A DNA stretch of 8,839 nucleotides from Oscillospiraceae bacterium (GTDB lineage: Bacteria > Bacillota > Clostridia > Oscillospirales > Oscillospiraceae), in the NCBI GenBank assembly GCA_028705905.1, contig JAQWCP010000040.1, positions 1 through 8,839 of the forward strand. Reading direction: 5' to 3'. Each line of letters opens with the position of its first letter. The stretch's first letter is position 1. A program made the position numbers and the translations under genes. The notes under the pieces are model-generated. The model saw only the letters and a program-made list of their open reading frames with translations, was not told the DNA's origin and searched no databases. Positions 1-5,683 of this stretch are shown one piece after another.

Positions 1-627
1 AGCCTGGACTTGATCGATGATGATCGCGTGTGTCTGACAAATGTGAACCGTCAAATATTTGCCACTCGAAAAACAGTTGGGCAGTATAAGGTGGATGTGG
101 CAGAGCAGCGGATTCTTGAAATCAATCCGGATGCACAGGTGCATACCTACAAAACCTTTTATGCACCGCAAACAGCCAAACAGTTTGATTTTGCACAGTA
201 TGATTATGTGGTAGATGCCATTGACACGGTGACCTGAAAACTGGAATTGATTGATCAAGCACAAATAGCAGGCGTGCCGATCATTAGCAGCATGGGTGCA
301 GGCAACAAAATGGATTCTACGGCATTTGAAGTTGCTGACATCTTTGAAACTTCCGTTTGTCCTTTAGCCCGTGTGATGCGCCATGAACTGAAAAAGCGGC
401 ACATTGCCCACCTTAAGGTGGTGTATTCAAAAGAACCCGCCATGACGCCCATTGAAGATATGTCTATCAGCTGCTGCGCACATTGTATTTGTCCACCCGG
501 TACGGCAAGGGAATGCATCCAGCGCAGGCAGGTTCCCGGCAGCAATGCGTTTGTTCCGCCGGTGGCTGGCCTCATTCTGGCGGGTGAAGTGGTAAAGGAT
601 CTTTCTGGGATGGGAGGCAGAAAATGA
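1..627 (+). pseudogene. tcdA: tRNA threonylcarbamoyladenosine dehydratase (TcdA/CsdL, ThiF-E1 family), 5'-truncated by window, in-frame TGA
   Basis: TcdA is an E1-like, ATP-dependent enzyme that cyclises t6A at position 37 of ANN-reading tRNAs to ct6A. Reading frame 1 is open from base 1 and shows the family's conserved blocks: LIDDDRVCLTNVNRQ (adenylation core), a K-V-D-V region, VVDAIDTVT, then KLELIDQAQIAGVPIISSMGAGNKMD, SVCPLARVMRHELKKR, VVYSKEPA and the cysteine-rich SCCAHCICPPG, ending with PGSNAFVPPVAGLILAGEVVKDL. The frame is broken only by TGA at 235-237, between TVT and KLELID, where homologues have a small residue such as Gly or Ala; homology resumes at the very next codon, so there is no frameshift. 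A GGA-to-TGA or CGA-to-TGA change would explain it. Other genes here end in TGA, so TGA is a normal stop. Roughly the first 35 to 40 residues, with the nucleotide-binding glycine loop, lie off the window. The stop overlaps the next start (ATGA at 624-627). A sequencing error remains possible. Confidence 0.85.
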
Positions 628-1745
628 TTTATCTGGATTATTCGGCGAATACGCCGTCCGACCCCGCTGTGTTGGAAGCGTTCTGCCGGACAGAGCAGCA
701 GTTTTTCGGAAACCCAAACTCCACACACAGTGCAGGGCAGGCTGCGCAGCAGGAGATGGCGCGCGTGTCGGATTCCATTGCGGCGCTTCTGGGAGTTCAT
801 CCAGCTGAAATCATCTTTACTTCGGGAGCCAGCGAGTCTAACAATCTTGCACTCAAGGGAATGGCGCAAGCCGCCCGGCACATTGGGCGGCATATCATTT
901 CCACGCCGCTGGAGCATTCCTCTGTAGGCGGCAGTTTGACAGCGCTGCAAAATCAGGGCTATGAAATTGACCTGTTAGATATTGGGGGGGGCGGAACTGT
1001 CGATTTGGAACGGCTGCGGGAGCTTTTGCGTAAGGACACCGTACTGGTTTCGGTTTGTGCGGTGGACAGCGAACTTGGCACCGTGCAGCCCATTGCGCAA
1101 ATTGCAGAAATTCTGAAAGCGTTTCCTCAATGCCACTTCCATGTGGATGCCACACAGGCAGTTGGGAAAACGGCGCTTATCTGGGACGGCGTGGACGCTA
1201 TGAGCATCGCGCCCCACAAATTTTACGGGTTAAACGGCAGCGGTCTGCTTTTGAAGCGAAAAGGTGTGGCGATAGAGTCACAAATCCACGGTGGTTCCAG
1301 TGCCACACTGTATCGCAGCGGAACGCCTGCACTCTCCCTTGCGGTATCAACGGAGACGGCGCTCCGGCTTGCGTTGACCAATCAGAAAGAGCGAACAGAG
1401 GCTGTGCAGCGCCTCAACCACAGGCTTTGCACGTTTTTGGCGCAATATCCGGCTGTGCGGATTAACAGTCAGAAAAACGCGGTGCCGCACATTCTGAATC
1501 TCAGCGTACAAGGGGTGAATGGAAGCACCTTTCAGCAGGCGCTCAGTTCCCGTGGGGTCTGCGTTTCTGTAAAATCTGCCTGCTCGTCCGACGGCACACC
1601 CTCAAAGGCGGTTTTTGCCGTCAGCCGCGATCGTAAAAATGCATTGTCTTCCTGGCGCATCAGCCTCAGCCATTTAACAACTGAGCAGGAGCTAGACACG
1701 TTTTGCAAACAATTTGACAGCTGTTATTACGAGCTTGTAAACTAA
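624..1745 (+). CDS. Cysteine desulfurase (NifS/IscS-like, PLP class V aminotransferase)
   Basis: This enzyme takes sulfur from L-cysteine as a persulfide for Fe-S clusters and tRNA thiolation. The 373-residue protein has the usual family length and order: N-terminal YLDYSANTP, FGNPNSTHSAG (29-38), TSGASESNN (66-74), the PLP-stacking His98 in EHSS, HVDATQA (173-179, Asp175 and Gln178 contact PLP), the Schiff-base Lys199 in APHKFYG, RSGTPAL (231-237), and the persulfide Cys320 in SACSSDG. The motif after the lysine is YGLNGSG rather than the common GPKG, so it is a divergent NifS-type member rather than housekeeping IscS. The ATG overlaps the tcdA stop by four bases, implying translational coupling. 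In E. coli the desulfurase CsdA works with TcdA (CsdL) through CsdE, so this pairing fits ct6A formation; the TtcA-like gene downstream is a second likely sulfur client. An eight-G run lies at 984-991. Confidence 0.95.
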   Translation: MIYLDYSANTPSDPAVLEAFCRTEQQFFGNPNSTHSAGQAAQQEMARVSDSIAALLGVHPAEIIFTSGASESNNLALKGMAQAARHIGRHIISTPLEHSSVGGSLTALQNQGYEIDLLDIGGGGTVDLERLRELLRKDTVLVSVCAVDSELGTVQPIAQIAEILKAFPQCHFHVDATQAVGKTALIWDGVDAMSIAPHKFYGLNGSGLLLKRKGVAIESQIHGGSSATLYRSGTPALSLAVSTETALRLALTNQKERTEAVQRLNHRLCTFLAQYPAVRINSQKNAVPHILNLSVQGVNGSTFQQALSSRGVCVSVKSACSSDGTPSKAVFAVSRDRKNALSSWRISLSHLTTEQELDTFCKQFDSCYYELVN

Positions 1746-1760
1746 AAAAGGAGCATCGCT

Positions 1761-2606
1761 ATGAATCGGGAATTGGAAGTGCATCAGCAGATGGAACGCA
1801 GTATCATTAAAAAATATAGGAAAGAGCTGTGGGGGCCATTTACCTATGCGGTCAAGCATTATGAACTAATCTGCCCCGGCGATAAAATTGCCGTCTGCAT
1901 TTCCGGTGGGAAAGATTCTATGCTCATGGCAAAGCTCATGCAGCAGTTGCAAAAATATAGCGAATTTTCGTTTGAGCTGGTCCATCTGGTGATGGACCCC
2001 GGCTACAATGAGATCATTCGGCAGAAAATCGAGAGCAATCTGGCGCTTTTGCAGATTCCGGCCACGATTTTTAAAACCGATATTTTCAAAGTTGCCAACA
2101 GCAGCGAAAAATCGCCCTTTTATTTGTGCGCCCATATGCGGCATGGGCATCTGTATAGCAAAGCAAAGGAGCTGGGCTGCAATAAAATCGCACTGGGGCA
2201 TCACTTTAACGATGTGATTGAAACCACCGTCATGGGAATGTTCTACGCCTCACAACTGCAAGCCATGCTTCCCAAGCTGCACAGCACAAGCTTTTCCGGA
2301 ATGGAACTCATACGCCCCCTTTACTGTATCCACGAAGAGGATATCCTTGCATGGAAACGATACAACGAGCTGGAATTTATTCAATGTGCCTGCCGCTTTA
2401 CCGAAAACTGTTCTACCTGTGATAATGGCGGAGGCGGCTCCAAACGGCAGGCGGTAAAGGTTCTGCTTCGCCGTCTGAAACGGGATAACCCCAACATTGA
2501 AAAAAGCATTTTCAACAGCATTCATAAGGTTTCGCTGGACACAATGCCGGGTTACAAGAGCGGTGGGGTTGAGCACTCCTTTTTGGAACAATATAACGAA
2601 CATTGA
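1761..2606 (+). CDS. TtcA-like PP-loop ATPase, probable tRNA 2-thiocytidine(32) synthetase
   Basis: A 281-residue member of the PP-loop ATP pyrophosphatase superfamily that adenylates a tRNA base and replaces oxygen with sulfur. The PP-loop SGGKDS is at 48-53 and the second family motif LGHHFNDVIETTVM at 145-158. The TtcA-specific tail is present: CACRFTENCSTC (209-220) followed by KRQAVKVLLRRLKRDNPNIEKSIFNSI, matching the E. coli region around the third cluster cysteine. TtcA needs a [4Fe-4S] cluster held by a CxxC pair plus a later cysteine. Here only one of that pair is clear: Cys123 in FYLCAHMRHG aligns with the second Cys, and the first is Phe120. Four cysteines at 209, 211, 217 and 220 could make up the difference. 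The start follows AAAGGAG with about seven bases of spacing and lies 15 bases after the desulfurase, its likely sulfur donor. Related clostridial proteins are often labelled TilS; the C-terminal region argues for TtcA. Confidence 0.85.
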   Translation: MNRELEVHQQMERSIIKKYRKELWGPFTYAVKHYELICPGDKIAVCISGGKDSMLMAKLMQQLQKYSEFSFELVHLVMDPGYNEIIRQKIESNLALLQIPATIFKTDIFKVANSSEKSPFYLCAHMRHGHLYSKAKELGCNKIALGHHFNDVIETTVMGMFYASQLQAMLPKLHSTSFSGMELIRPLYCIHEEDILAWKRYNELEFIQCACRFTENCSTCDNGGGGSKRQAVKVLLRRLKRDNPNIEKSIFNSIHKVSLDTMPGYKSGGVEHSFLEQYNEH

Positions 2607-2617
2607 GGTGATCCGTA

Positions 2618-3043
2618 GTGATATCAACAAAAGGCCGTTATGCGCTACGCGTACTGATAGATCTGGCTGAACATCAGCAGGATGGCTATATTCCAATGAA
2701 GGAAGTCGCAAAGCGACAAGGTATTTCGCTGAAATATCTGGAACAAATTACACCGATTTTCACAAGAAACGGGCTGATTGAAGGGCTGCACGGAAAAGGC
2801 GGCGGATACCGCCTGACCAAAGAGCCGGAGCAATGCCACGTCGGGGAAATTTTGCATCTGGCAGAGGGCGATCTCGCCCCTGTTGCCTGTCTTGCCTGCA
2901 ACGCAAAGTCCTGTGACAGAGCAGAAACGTGCCGTACGCTTCCTATGTGGAAAAAGTATTATGACATGACCAACGCCTACTTTGACGGAATTACCGTGGC
3001 GGATTTAGTAAAAAACGTAGTGGCGAGTGACGATACCTTTTAG
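2618..3043 (+). CDS. Rrf2-family transcriptional regulator with IscR-like cysteine cluster
   Basis: A 141-residue winged-helix regulator. The start is the GTG at 2618, seven bases after GAGGTG. The N-terminus ISTKGRYALRVLIDLA and the wing/recognition region ISLKYLEQITPIFTRNGLIEGLHGKGGGYRL (36-66) are classic Rrf2/IscR/CymR signatures. The C-terminal part has Cys91, Cys94, Cys99 and Cys105 (CLACNAKSCDRAETC), close to the three-cysteine [2Fe-2S]-binding pattern of IscR, and CRTLPMWKKYYD, typical of the dimerisation helix. It sits 11 bases after the TtcA-like gene and 24 before the SGNH hydrolase, so it is co-transcribed with the sulfur genes. I infer that it senses Fe-S status or cysteine supply and controls this operon; the operon promoter is outside the window, so no operator can be shown. 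CymR, the cysteine-metabolism repressor of Firmicutes, is the other main family type. Confidence 0.93.
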   Translation: MISTKGRYALRVLIDLAEHQQDGYIPMKEVAKRQGISLKYLEQITPIFTRNGLIEGLHGKGGGYRLTKEPEQCHVGEILHLAEGDLAPVACLACNAKSCDRAETCRTLPMWKKYYDMTNAYFDGITVADLVKNVVASDDTF

Positions 3044-3067
3044 GCGCAGCGGAAAAGAGAGGAACAG

Positions 3068-3718
3068 ATGAAACATATTTTGTGCTATGGGGATTCCAAC
3101 ACATGGGGATTGATTGCGGGAACGACCCGGCGTTACCCTGTTGAGAAGCGCTGGACAGGCCTGCTGCAACGGCTTCTCGGTTTTGAAAATGCCCATGTGA
3201 TTGAGGAGGGACTCTGCGGCAGAACCTGCGCGTTTGAGGATGCGTCAAGGCTGTATCGCAACGGTATGACGATGCTGCCGTTTCTGCTGGAGACGCACGC
3301 TCCGCTGGATATGATCGTTCTGATGCTGGGAACAAATGATTGCAAAACAGCCTATCACGCCTCATCTGCTGAAATTGGCGAGCACATTTCCTTCCTGCTC
3401 CAGTTGGTACGAGAAACTGCGCCGGAGACAAAAATCCTTCTGCTTTCACCGATCTTTCTTGGTGACGAAGTTTGGAAAGCGGAATTTGACCCGGAGTTTG
3501 ATAAGTGGTCTGTCACTCTGTCCAAACAGCTGCGGGACGAATATCGCCGCATTGCCCAGCAAACTGGCAGCGGATTTTTGGCAGCGTCGGACTATGCGCA
3601 GGCGAGCGCCGTTGACATGGAGCATTTGGACGAAGCGGGACACGCTGCACTTGCACAGGCGCTATATGTGGCGATTAAATCAATGTTTGAGATGGAGTTG
3701 ACAGATGAAAACAGATAA
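3068..3718 (+). CDS. SGNH/GDSL-family hydrolase (esterase/lipase type)
   Basis: A 216-residue cytoplasmic hydrolase with all four SGNH blocks visible: GDSNTWG with nucleophile Ser10 (block I), the oxyanion Gly in EEGLCGRT (47-53, block II), GTND with Asn90 (88-91, block III), and DMEH with Asp183 and His186 (block V). No signal peptide or transmembrane segment is evident. This subgroup hydrolyses ester bonds of small acyl substrates, often aryl-ester or acetyl groups; the actual substrate cannot be read from the sequence. The ATG follows AGAGGA, and the 3' end overlaps azlC by 14 bases, so it belongs to the same transcript as the Rrf2 regulator and the azlCD exporter. Nothing in its neighbours assigns a specific pathway. 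Confidence 0.92.
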   Translation: MKHILCYGDSNTWGLIAGTTRRYPVEKRWTGLLQRLLGFENAHVIEEGLCGRTCAFEDASRLYRNGMTMLPFLLETHAPLDMIVLMLGTNDCKTAYHASSAEIGEHISFLLQLVRETAPETKILLLSPIFLGDEVWKAEFDPEFDKWSVTLSKQLRDEYRRIAQQTGSGFLAASDYAQASAVDMEHLDEAGHAALAQALYVAIKSMFEMELTDENR

Positions 3719-4391
3719 ACAAACCTTACAAATAGCCTTTTCAAAGTCGCTCACGATTTTATTTAGCTACCTGTTTGTGGCGATGGCCTATGGCATGATG
3801 ATGGAGCAAGCCGGATTTGCTTGGTACGATTCCCTGCTTGTCAGCTTTACGGTATATACTGGGGCACTCCAGTTCGTGCTGATCACTTTTCTCAGCAGTG
3901 GCGCTTCCTTGCTGACAGTAACGCTGACCGCATTGCTGATGAACAGCCGCCAGACATTTTACAGCTTGACCTTTCTTCTTGAATTCAACGAACTGCCACT
4001 GCCACGTCGGCTTTATATGATTCACACCATGACAGACGAGACCTACGCCGTAAACTGTTCCTTGCCTTTGAATCAGCCTAACCGGAAAGATGTTATGCTT
4101 TTGGTGGCGCTGCTTAGCCGCTGCTATTGGCTTATCGGGTCTGTGCTGGGTGGCATTTTGGGGCAGCTGATTCCATTTGATTTAATGGGCATCGACTTCT
4201 GCATGACCGCGCTGTTCGTCATCATTTGCATCGACCAATGGGAAAATGCTACGGTACACACACCGGCGCTGATTGGCTTTGGTGTCGGGCTCGGGGCACT
4301 GCTGGTGTTTGGAAAAAACAGCTTTATGCTTCCGGCGCTTTTGGTAACATCGGGGCTGCTTCTTTTGATGAACAAAGGAGGCGCAAAATGA
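3705..4391 (+). CDS. azlC: AzlC, large subunit of branched-chain amino acid exporter
   Basis: A 228-residue polytopic membrane protein of the AzlC (LIV-E) family, which with AzlD exports branched-chain amino acids and analogues. Hydrophobic segments lie at about 12-32, 41-57, 60-80, 121-143, 150-166, 176-193 and 198-213. Family marks include YTGALQFV (51-58), NSRQTFYSLTFL (80-91), the TDETYA loop (110-115) and GIDFCMTALFVIICIDQWE (152-170). Length and order are normal. The start lies inside the end of the SGNH hydrolase gene, and the stop overlaps the azlD start (ATGA), so translation of the pair is coupled. An Rrf2 regulator upstream is a plausible link to amino-acid or cysteine status, but that is inference only. 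Confidence 0.95.
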   Translation: MKTDKQTLQIAFSKSLTILFSYLFVAMAYGMMMEQAGFAWYDSLLVSFTVYTGALQFVLITFLSSGASLLTVTLTALLMNSRQTFYSLTFLLEFNELPLPRRLYMIHTMTDETYAVNCSLPLNQPNRKDVMLLVALLSRCYWLIGSVLGGILGQLIPFDLMGIDFCMTALFVIICIDQWENATVHTPALIGFGVGLGALLVFGKNSFMLPALLVTSGLLLLMNKGGAK

Positions 4392-4711
4392 AACATACGA
4401 CGGTAATTGCCACGATCCTTGTTACAGCTGTCACCACCTTTGCATTGCGGGCTGCACCCTCTGTGATCTTTCACGGTCAACGTAAAATGCCGGACTGGCT
4501 GGATCGGCTTGGCAAGATGTTGCCCAGTGCCATTATGGCAGTATTGATTGTATATTGCTTAAAAGACATTGGTGATGATTGGATCGGCATTGGAATCCCG
4601 CGCATGCTTGCAGTGGCCATTGTGGTATTCAGCTATAAATGGAAGCACAGCACCTTACTTAGTATCGTTTCAGGCACGGCGGCGTATATGCTGTTTTTGC
4701 CACTTTTTTAA
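4388..4711 (+). CDS. azlD: AzlD, small subunit of branched-chain amino acid exporter
   Basis: A 107-residue protein with about four hydrophobic helices, the standard AzlD size. Characteristic pieces are TFALRAAPSVIF (17-28), the LGKMLPSAIMAVLIVYCLKDI helix (41-61) and the closing HSTLLSIVSGTAAYMLFLPLF. The start chosen is the ATG overlapping the azlC stop, preceded by AAAGGAGG; the same frame is open further upstream to 4226, but that would run inside azlC and lacks homology. It acts as the obligate partner of AzlC. The next gene starts 16 bases downstream, so the operon continued past this point before it was disrupted. Confidence 0.94.
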   Translation: MKHTTVIATILVTAVTTFALRAAPSVIFHGQRKMPDWLDRLGKMLPSAIMAVLIVYCLKDIGDDWIGIGIPRMLAVAIVVFSYKWKHSTLLSIVSGTAAYMLFLPLF

Positions 4712-4727
4712 GAAAGGATCGACCAGA

Positions 4728-4838
4728 ATGAAGCTTGCACTATTTCAGGAACAAACGACAACAGATGTTAGAACAAATGAACAAAAGGCGCTTTCCGCAA
4801 TCGAACAGGCCTCCAGAGAAAAGGATAAGATACAATAA
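4728..4838 (+). pseudogene. N-terminal remnant of a carbon-nitrogen hydrolase (nitrilase/amidase superfamily)
   Basis: A 36-codon ORF preceded by AAAGGA and nine bases of spacing, in line with the azlCD operon. MKLALFQ...NEQKALSAIEQASREK matches the usual opening of nitrilase-superfamily amidases (first beta strand and first helix, ahead of the catalytic Glu). A full protein would be near 250 to 300 residues and would continue with a strand such as DLILFPE. Instead the last codons, DKIQ and stop TAA, come from the left inverted repeat of the element at 4824-4983. The missing part is not seen on the far side of that element, so this is a truncation with loss of the 3' end, not just an insertion. 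Catalytic Glu, Lys and Cys are all absent, so the product cannot be active. Confidence 0.72.
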
Positions 4839-4983
4839 GTTGCGCACTTTCAGAGCGGCAAAAATAGACACGGTTTGCAGATCTCTGTTAGAATGAAGTC
4901 ACGACACACCATTCTGAAAGGAGACTACAAACCGTGTCTCTTATTATCCTTTTTTCAATTTGCGCAACTTATTGTACCTTATC
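4824..4983. mobile_element. 160-bp MITE-like element with 23-bp terminal inverted repeats
   Basis: The ends are inverted copies: 4824-4846 and 4961-4983 match at 22 of 23 positions, sharing the core TACAATAAGTTGCGCA; the mismatch is position 7 (A against G). Inside, a second inverted repeat of 12 bp is perfect (AGACACGGTTTG at 4866-4877 with its complement at 4928-4939), plus AGAATG (4890-4895) with CATTCT (4910-4915), so the middle can fold into a long hairpin. No transposase is encoded. A flanking direct repeat is not seen outside the 23-bp ends; if the true ends are CAATAAGTT, the flanking TA could be a two-base duplication. The left end supplies the stop codon that ends the hydrolase remnant. 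I infer a non-autonomous transposon; I cannot name its family. Confidence 0.7.
4866..4939. repeat. Internal 12-bp inverted repeat / hairpin within the MITE-like element
   Basis: The arms at 4866-4877 and 4928-4939 are perfect complements, and the region between pairs again at 4890-4895 with 4910-4915 around a 14-base loop. No T-run follows either arm closely, so it does not look like a simple terminator. It could protect a transcript or be part of transposase recognition. Confidence 0.7.
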
Positions 4984-5070
4984 TGGAGACCTTTTACTGC
5001 ATTCCTATTTTACCGAAAACAGACGCGGAGCAAGGAGAAGAAATAGCGGGGTGTGTTCGCAATCCGCATG

Positions 5071-5117
5071 AAAAAAGTTCAGGAAAAGCGCCAAAAACGC
5101 TTTTCCTGAACTTTTTT
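5071..5117. terminator. Bidirectional rho-independent terminator, 20-bp perfect stem
   Basis: The arms 5071-5090 and 5098-5117 are perfectly complementary over 20 bp, with a 7-base loop (CCAAAAA). The stem core is GTTCAGGAAAAGCG and the outer six pairs are A:T, giving a T6 tail on either strand. On the + strand it would end the azlCD operon; on the - strand it lies directly after the tRNA-like sequence and would end the desulfoferrodoxin operon. It is the strongest terminator in the window. Bases 4984-5070, to its left, hold nothing I recognise. Confidence 0.92.
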
Positions 5118-5183
5118 GGAGACGAAGAGGATCGAACTCTCGACCTTACGGATGCTAACCGTACGCTCTCCCGAGTGGTCCGC
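5117..5183 (-). pseudogene. tRNA-Ala-like pseudogene or 3' fragment, anticodon AGC, abnormal 5' half
   Basis: On the - strand the 3' part is canonical: GGGAGAGCG (3' side of the D arm), an anticodon arm of TACGG/CCGTA with loop TTAGCAT, the variable loop AGGTC, a T arm GAGAG-TTCGATC-CTCTT, and a CGTCTCC acceptor strand with discriminator A. U70 and A73 fit tRNA-Ala. CCA is not encoded. The matching 5' acceptor strand (GGGGACG or GGAGACG) and the 5' D-stem GCTC are missing. The best substitute, GCGGACC at 5177-5183, pairs at only five of seven positions and leaves six bases too few for the D arm. The anticodon AGC is itself odd, since bacterial tRNA-Ala normally uses UGC or GGC. Either a decayed tRNA, or a tRNA 3' end left behind as an attachment-site scar. 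The terminator follows directly. Confidence 0.68.
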
Positions 5184-5199
5184 AAAGCGGGCCTTTTTT
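5177..5199 (+). terminator. Rho-independent terminator on the + strand
   Basis: GGTCCGC, loop AAA, GCGGGCC, then TTTTTT. The seven-pair stem has one G:T pair and a U6 tail on the + strand only. It overlaps the abnormal 5' half of the tRNA-like sequence, and would block + strand readthrough into the opposing operon. Confidence 0.75.
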
Positions 5200-5222
5200 C
5201 GCCCACGACCGGAGCGCGGGAC

Positions 5223-5597
5223 TTAACTTTTCCACAGCCCGTGCAGGTTGCAATATTCCCGAGCCTGAACGACAGTCTCCGCAATCAGGAATTCCGCTTC
5301 TGGCTTGTCGCCCGGTTTCAGTTCCTTGCGGTATACCTTGTCCGCCGTTTCGATTTCGATCCATTGAATATAGTGATTTTCAAGCATCGGATGTTCGACA
5401 GAGCCAACCTTCACTCTCACACCGCCGGGAATCTTTTCTATAACAGGGACATGTTTTTCCCCTGCGGCGTCGACGGTATTTTCAGACTGTAGAACCATTT
5501 CCTTGCCACAGCATACGAGAGTTCCGCCGCCCGCATTAAGCACTTCGACGATGTTCCCGCATACACTGCATTTGTAAACCTGCTTTTTCTGAATCAT
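5223..5597 (-). CDS. dfx: Desulfoferrodoxin (superoxide reductase, class I)
   Basis: A 124-residue cytoplasmic protein that reduces superoxide to hydrogen peroxide without making oxygen, a typical anaerobe defence. The N-terminal desulforedoxin-like domain carries the rubredoxin-type Fe ligands Cys10, Cys13, Cys29 and Cys30. The catalytic domain has the EKH motif (Glu47, Lys48, His49), His69, His75, Cys116 and His119 (YCNLHGLW), the full set for the Fe(His)4Cys centre. Length is standard for the two-iron class. The ATG is preceded by AGGAGG with eight bases of spacing. It is the last gene of the - strand operon, 86 bases after the FMN reductase pseudogene, which may once have supplied electrons. 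No separate convincing promoter is visible directly upstream, so it probably depends on the operon promoter. Confidence 0.97.
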   Translation of the reverse strand: MIQKKQVYKCSVCGNIVEVLNAGGGTLVCCGKEMVLQSENTVDAAGEKHVPVIEKIPGGVRVKVGSVEHPMLENHYIQWIEIETADKVYRKELKPGDKPEAEFLIAETVVQAREYCNLHGLWKS

Positions 5598-5639
5598 TTT
5601 AACTTCCTCCTATGGTAAAAATTTGATATTTAGCCCCTG

Positions 5640-5663
5640 CCGACTCCAGCATCCGGGAGCCGG
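5640..5663 (-). other. Intergenic hairpin between FMN reductase pseudogene and dfx
   Basis: The arms 5640-5647 and 5656-5663 pair over 8 bp with one G:T, around an 8-base loop. On the - strand it is followed by CAGGGGCTAAAT, not a T-run, so it is not a standard terminator. It may slow decay of, or partly attenuate, the transcript ahead of dfx. Its role is a guess. Confidence 0.4.
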
Positions 5664-5683
5664 TAAAGCTTATATCCTTCGGC

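Noticed and set aside
235..237. Selenocysteine recoding of the TGA in tcdA
   Set aside because: The position is not catalytic and not normally Cys, and no clear SECIS-like hairpin follows; a nonsense mutation or read error is simpler.
255..950. Long open frame on the - strand opposite tcdA and the desulfurase (231 codons)
   Set aside because: It crosses two well-recognised + strand genes, has no family-like motifs and no ribosome site; it is a shadow of their codon pattern.
5117..5183. tRNA-Ser(GCT) on the + strand, suggested by the loop ATGCTAA
   Set aside because: The anticodon arm is nearly palindromic and reads GCT on the + strand, but the T arm (TTCGATC) and the acceptor/discriminator are on the - strand, and no long variable arm exists.
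4875..5492. 205-codon + strand frame through the MITE, terminator, tRNA-like sequence and dfx
   Set aside because: It runs through a terminator, a tRNA-like sequence and the opposite strand of desulfoferrodoxin, so it cannot be a natural gene.
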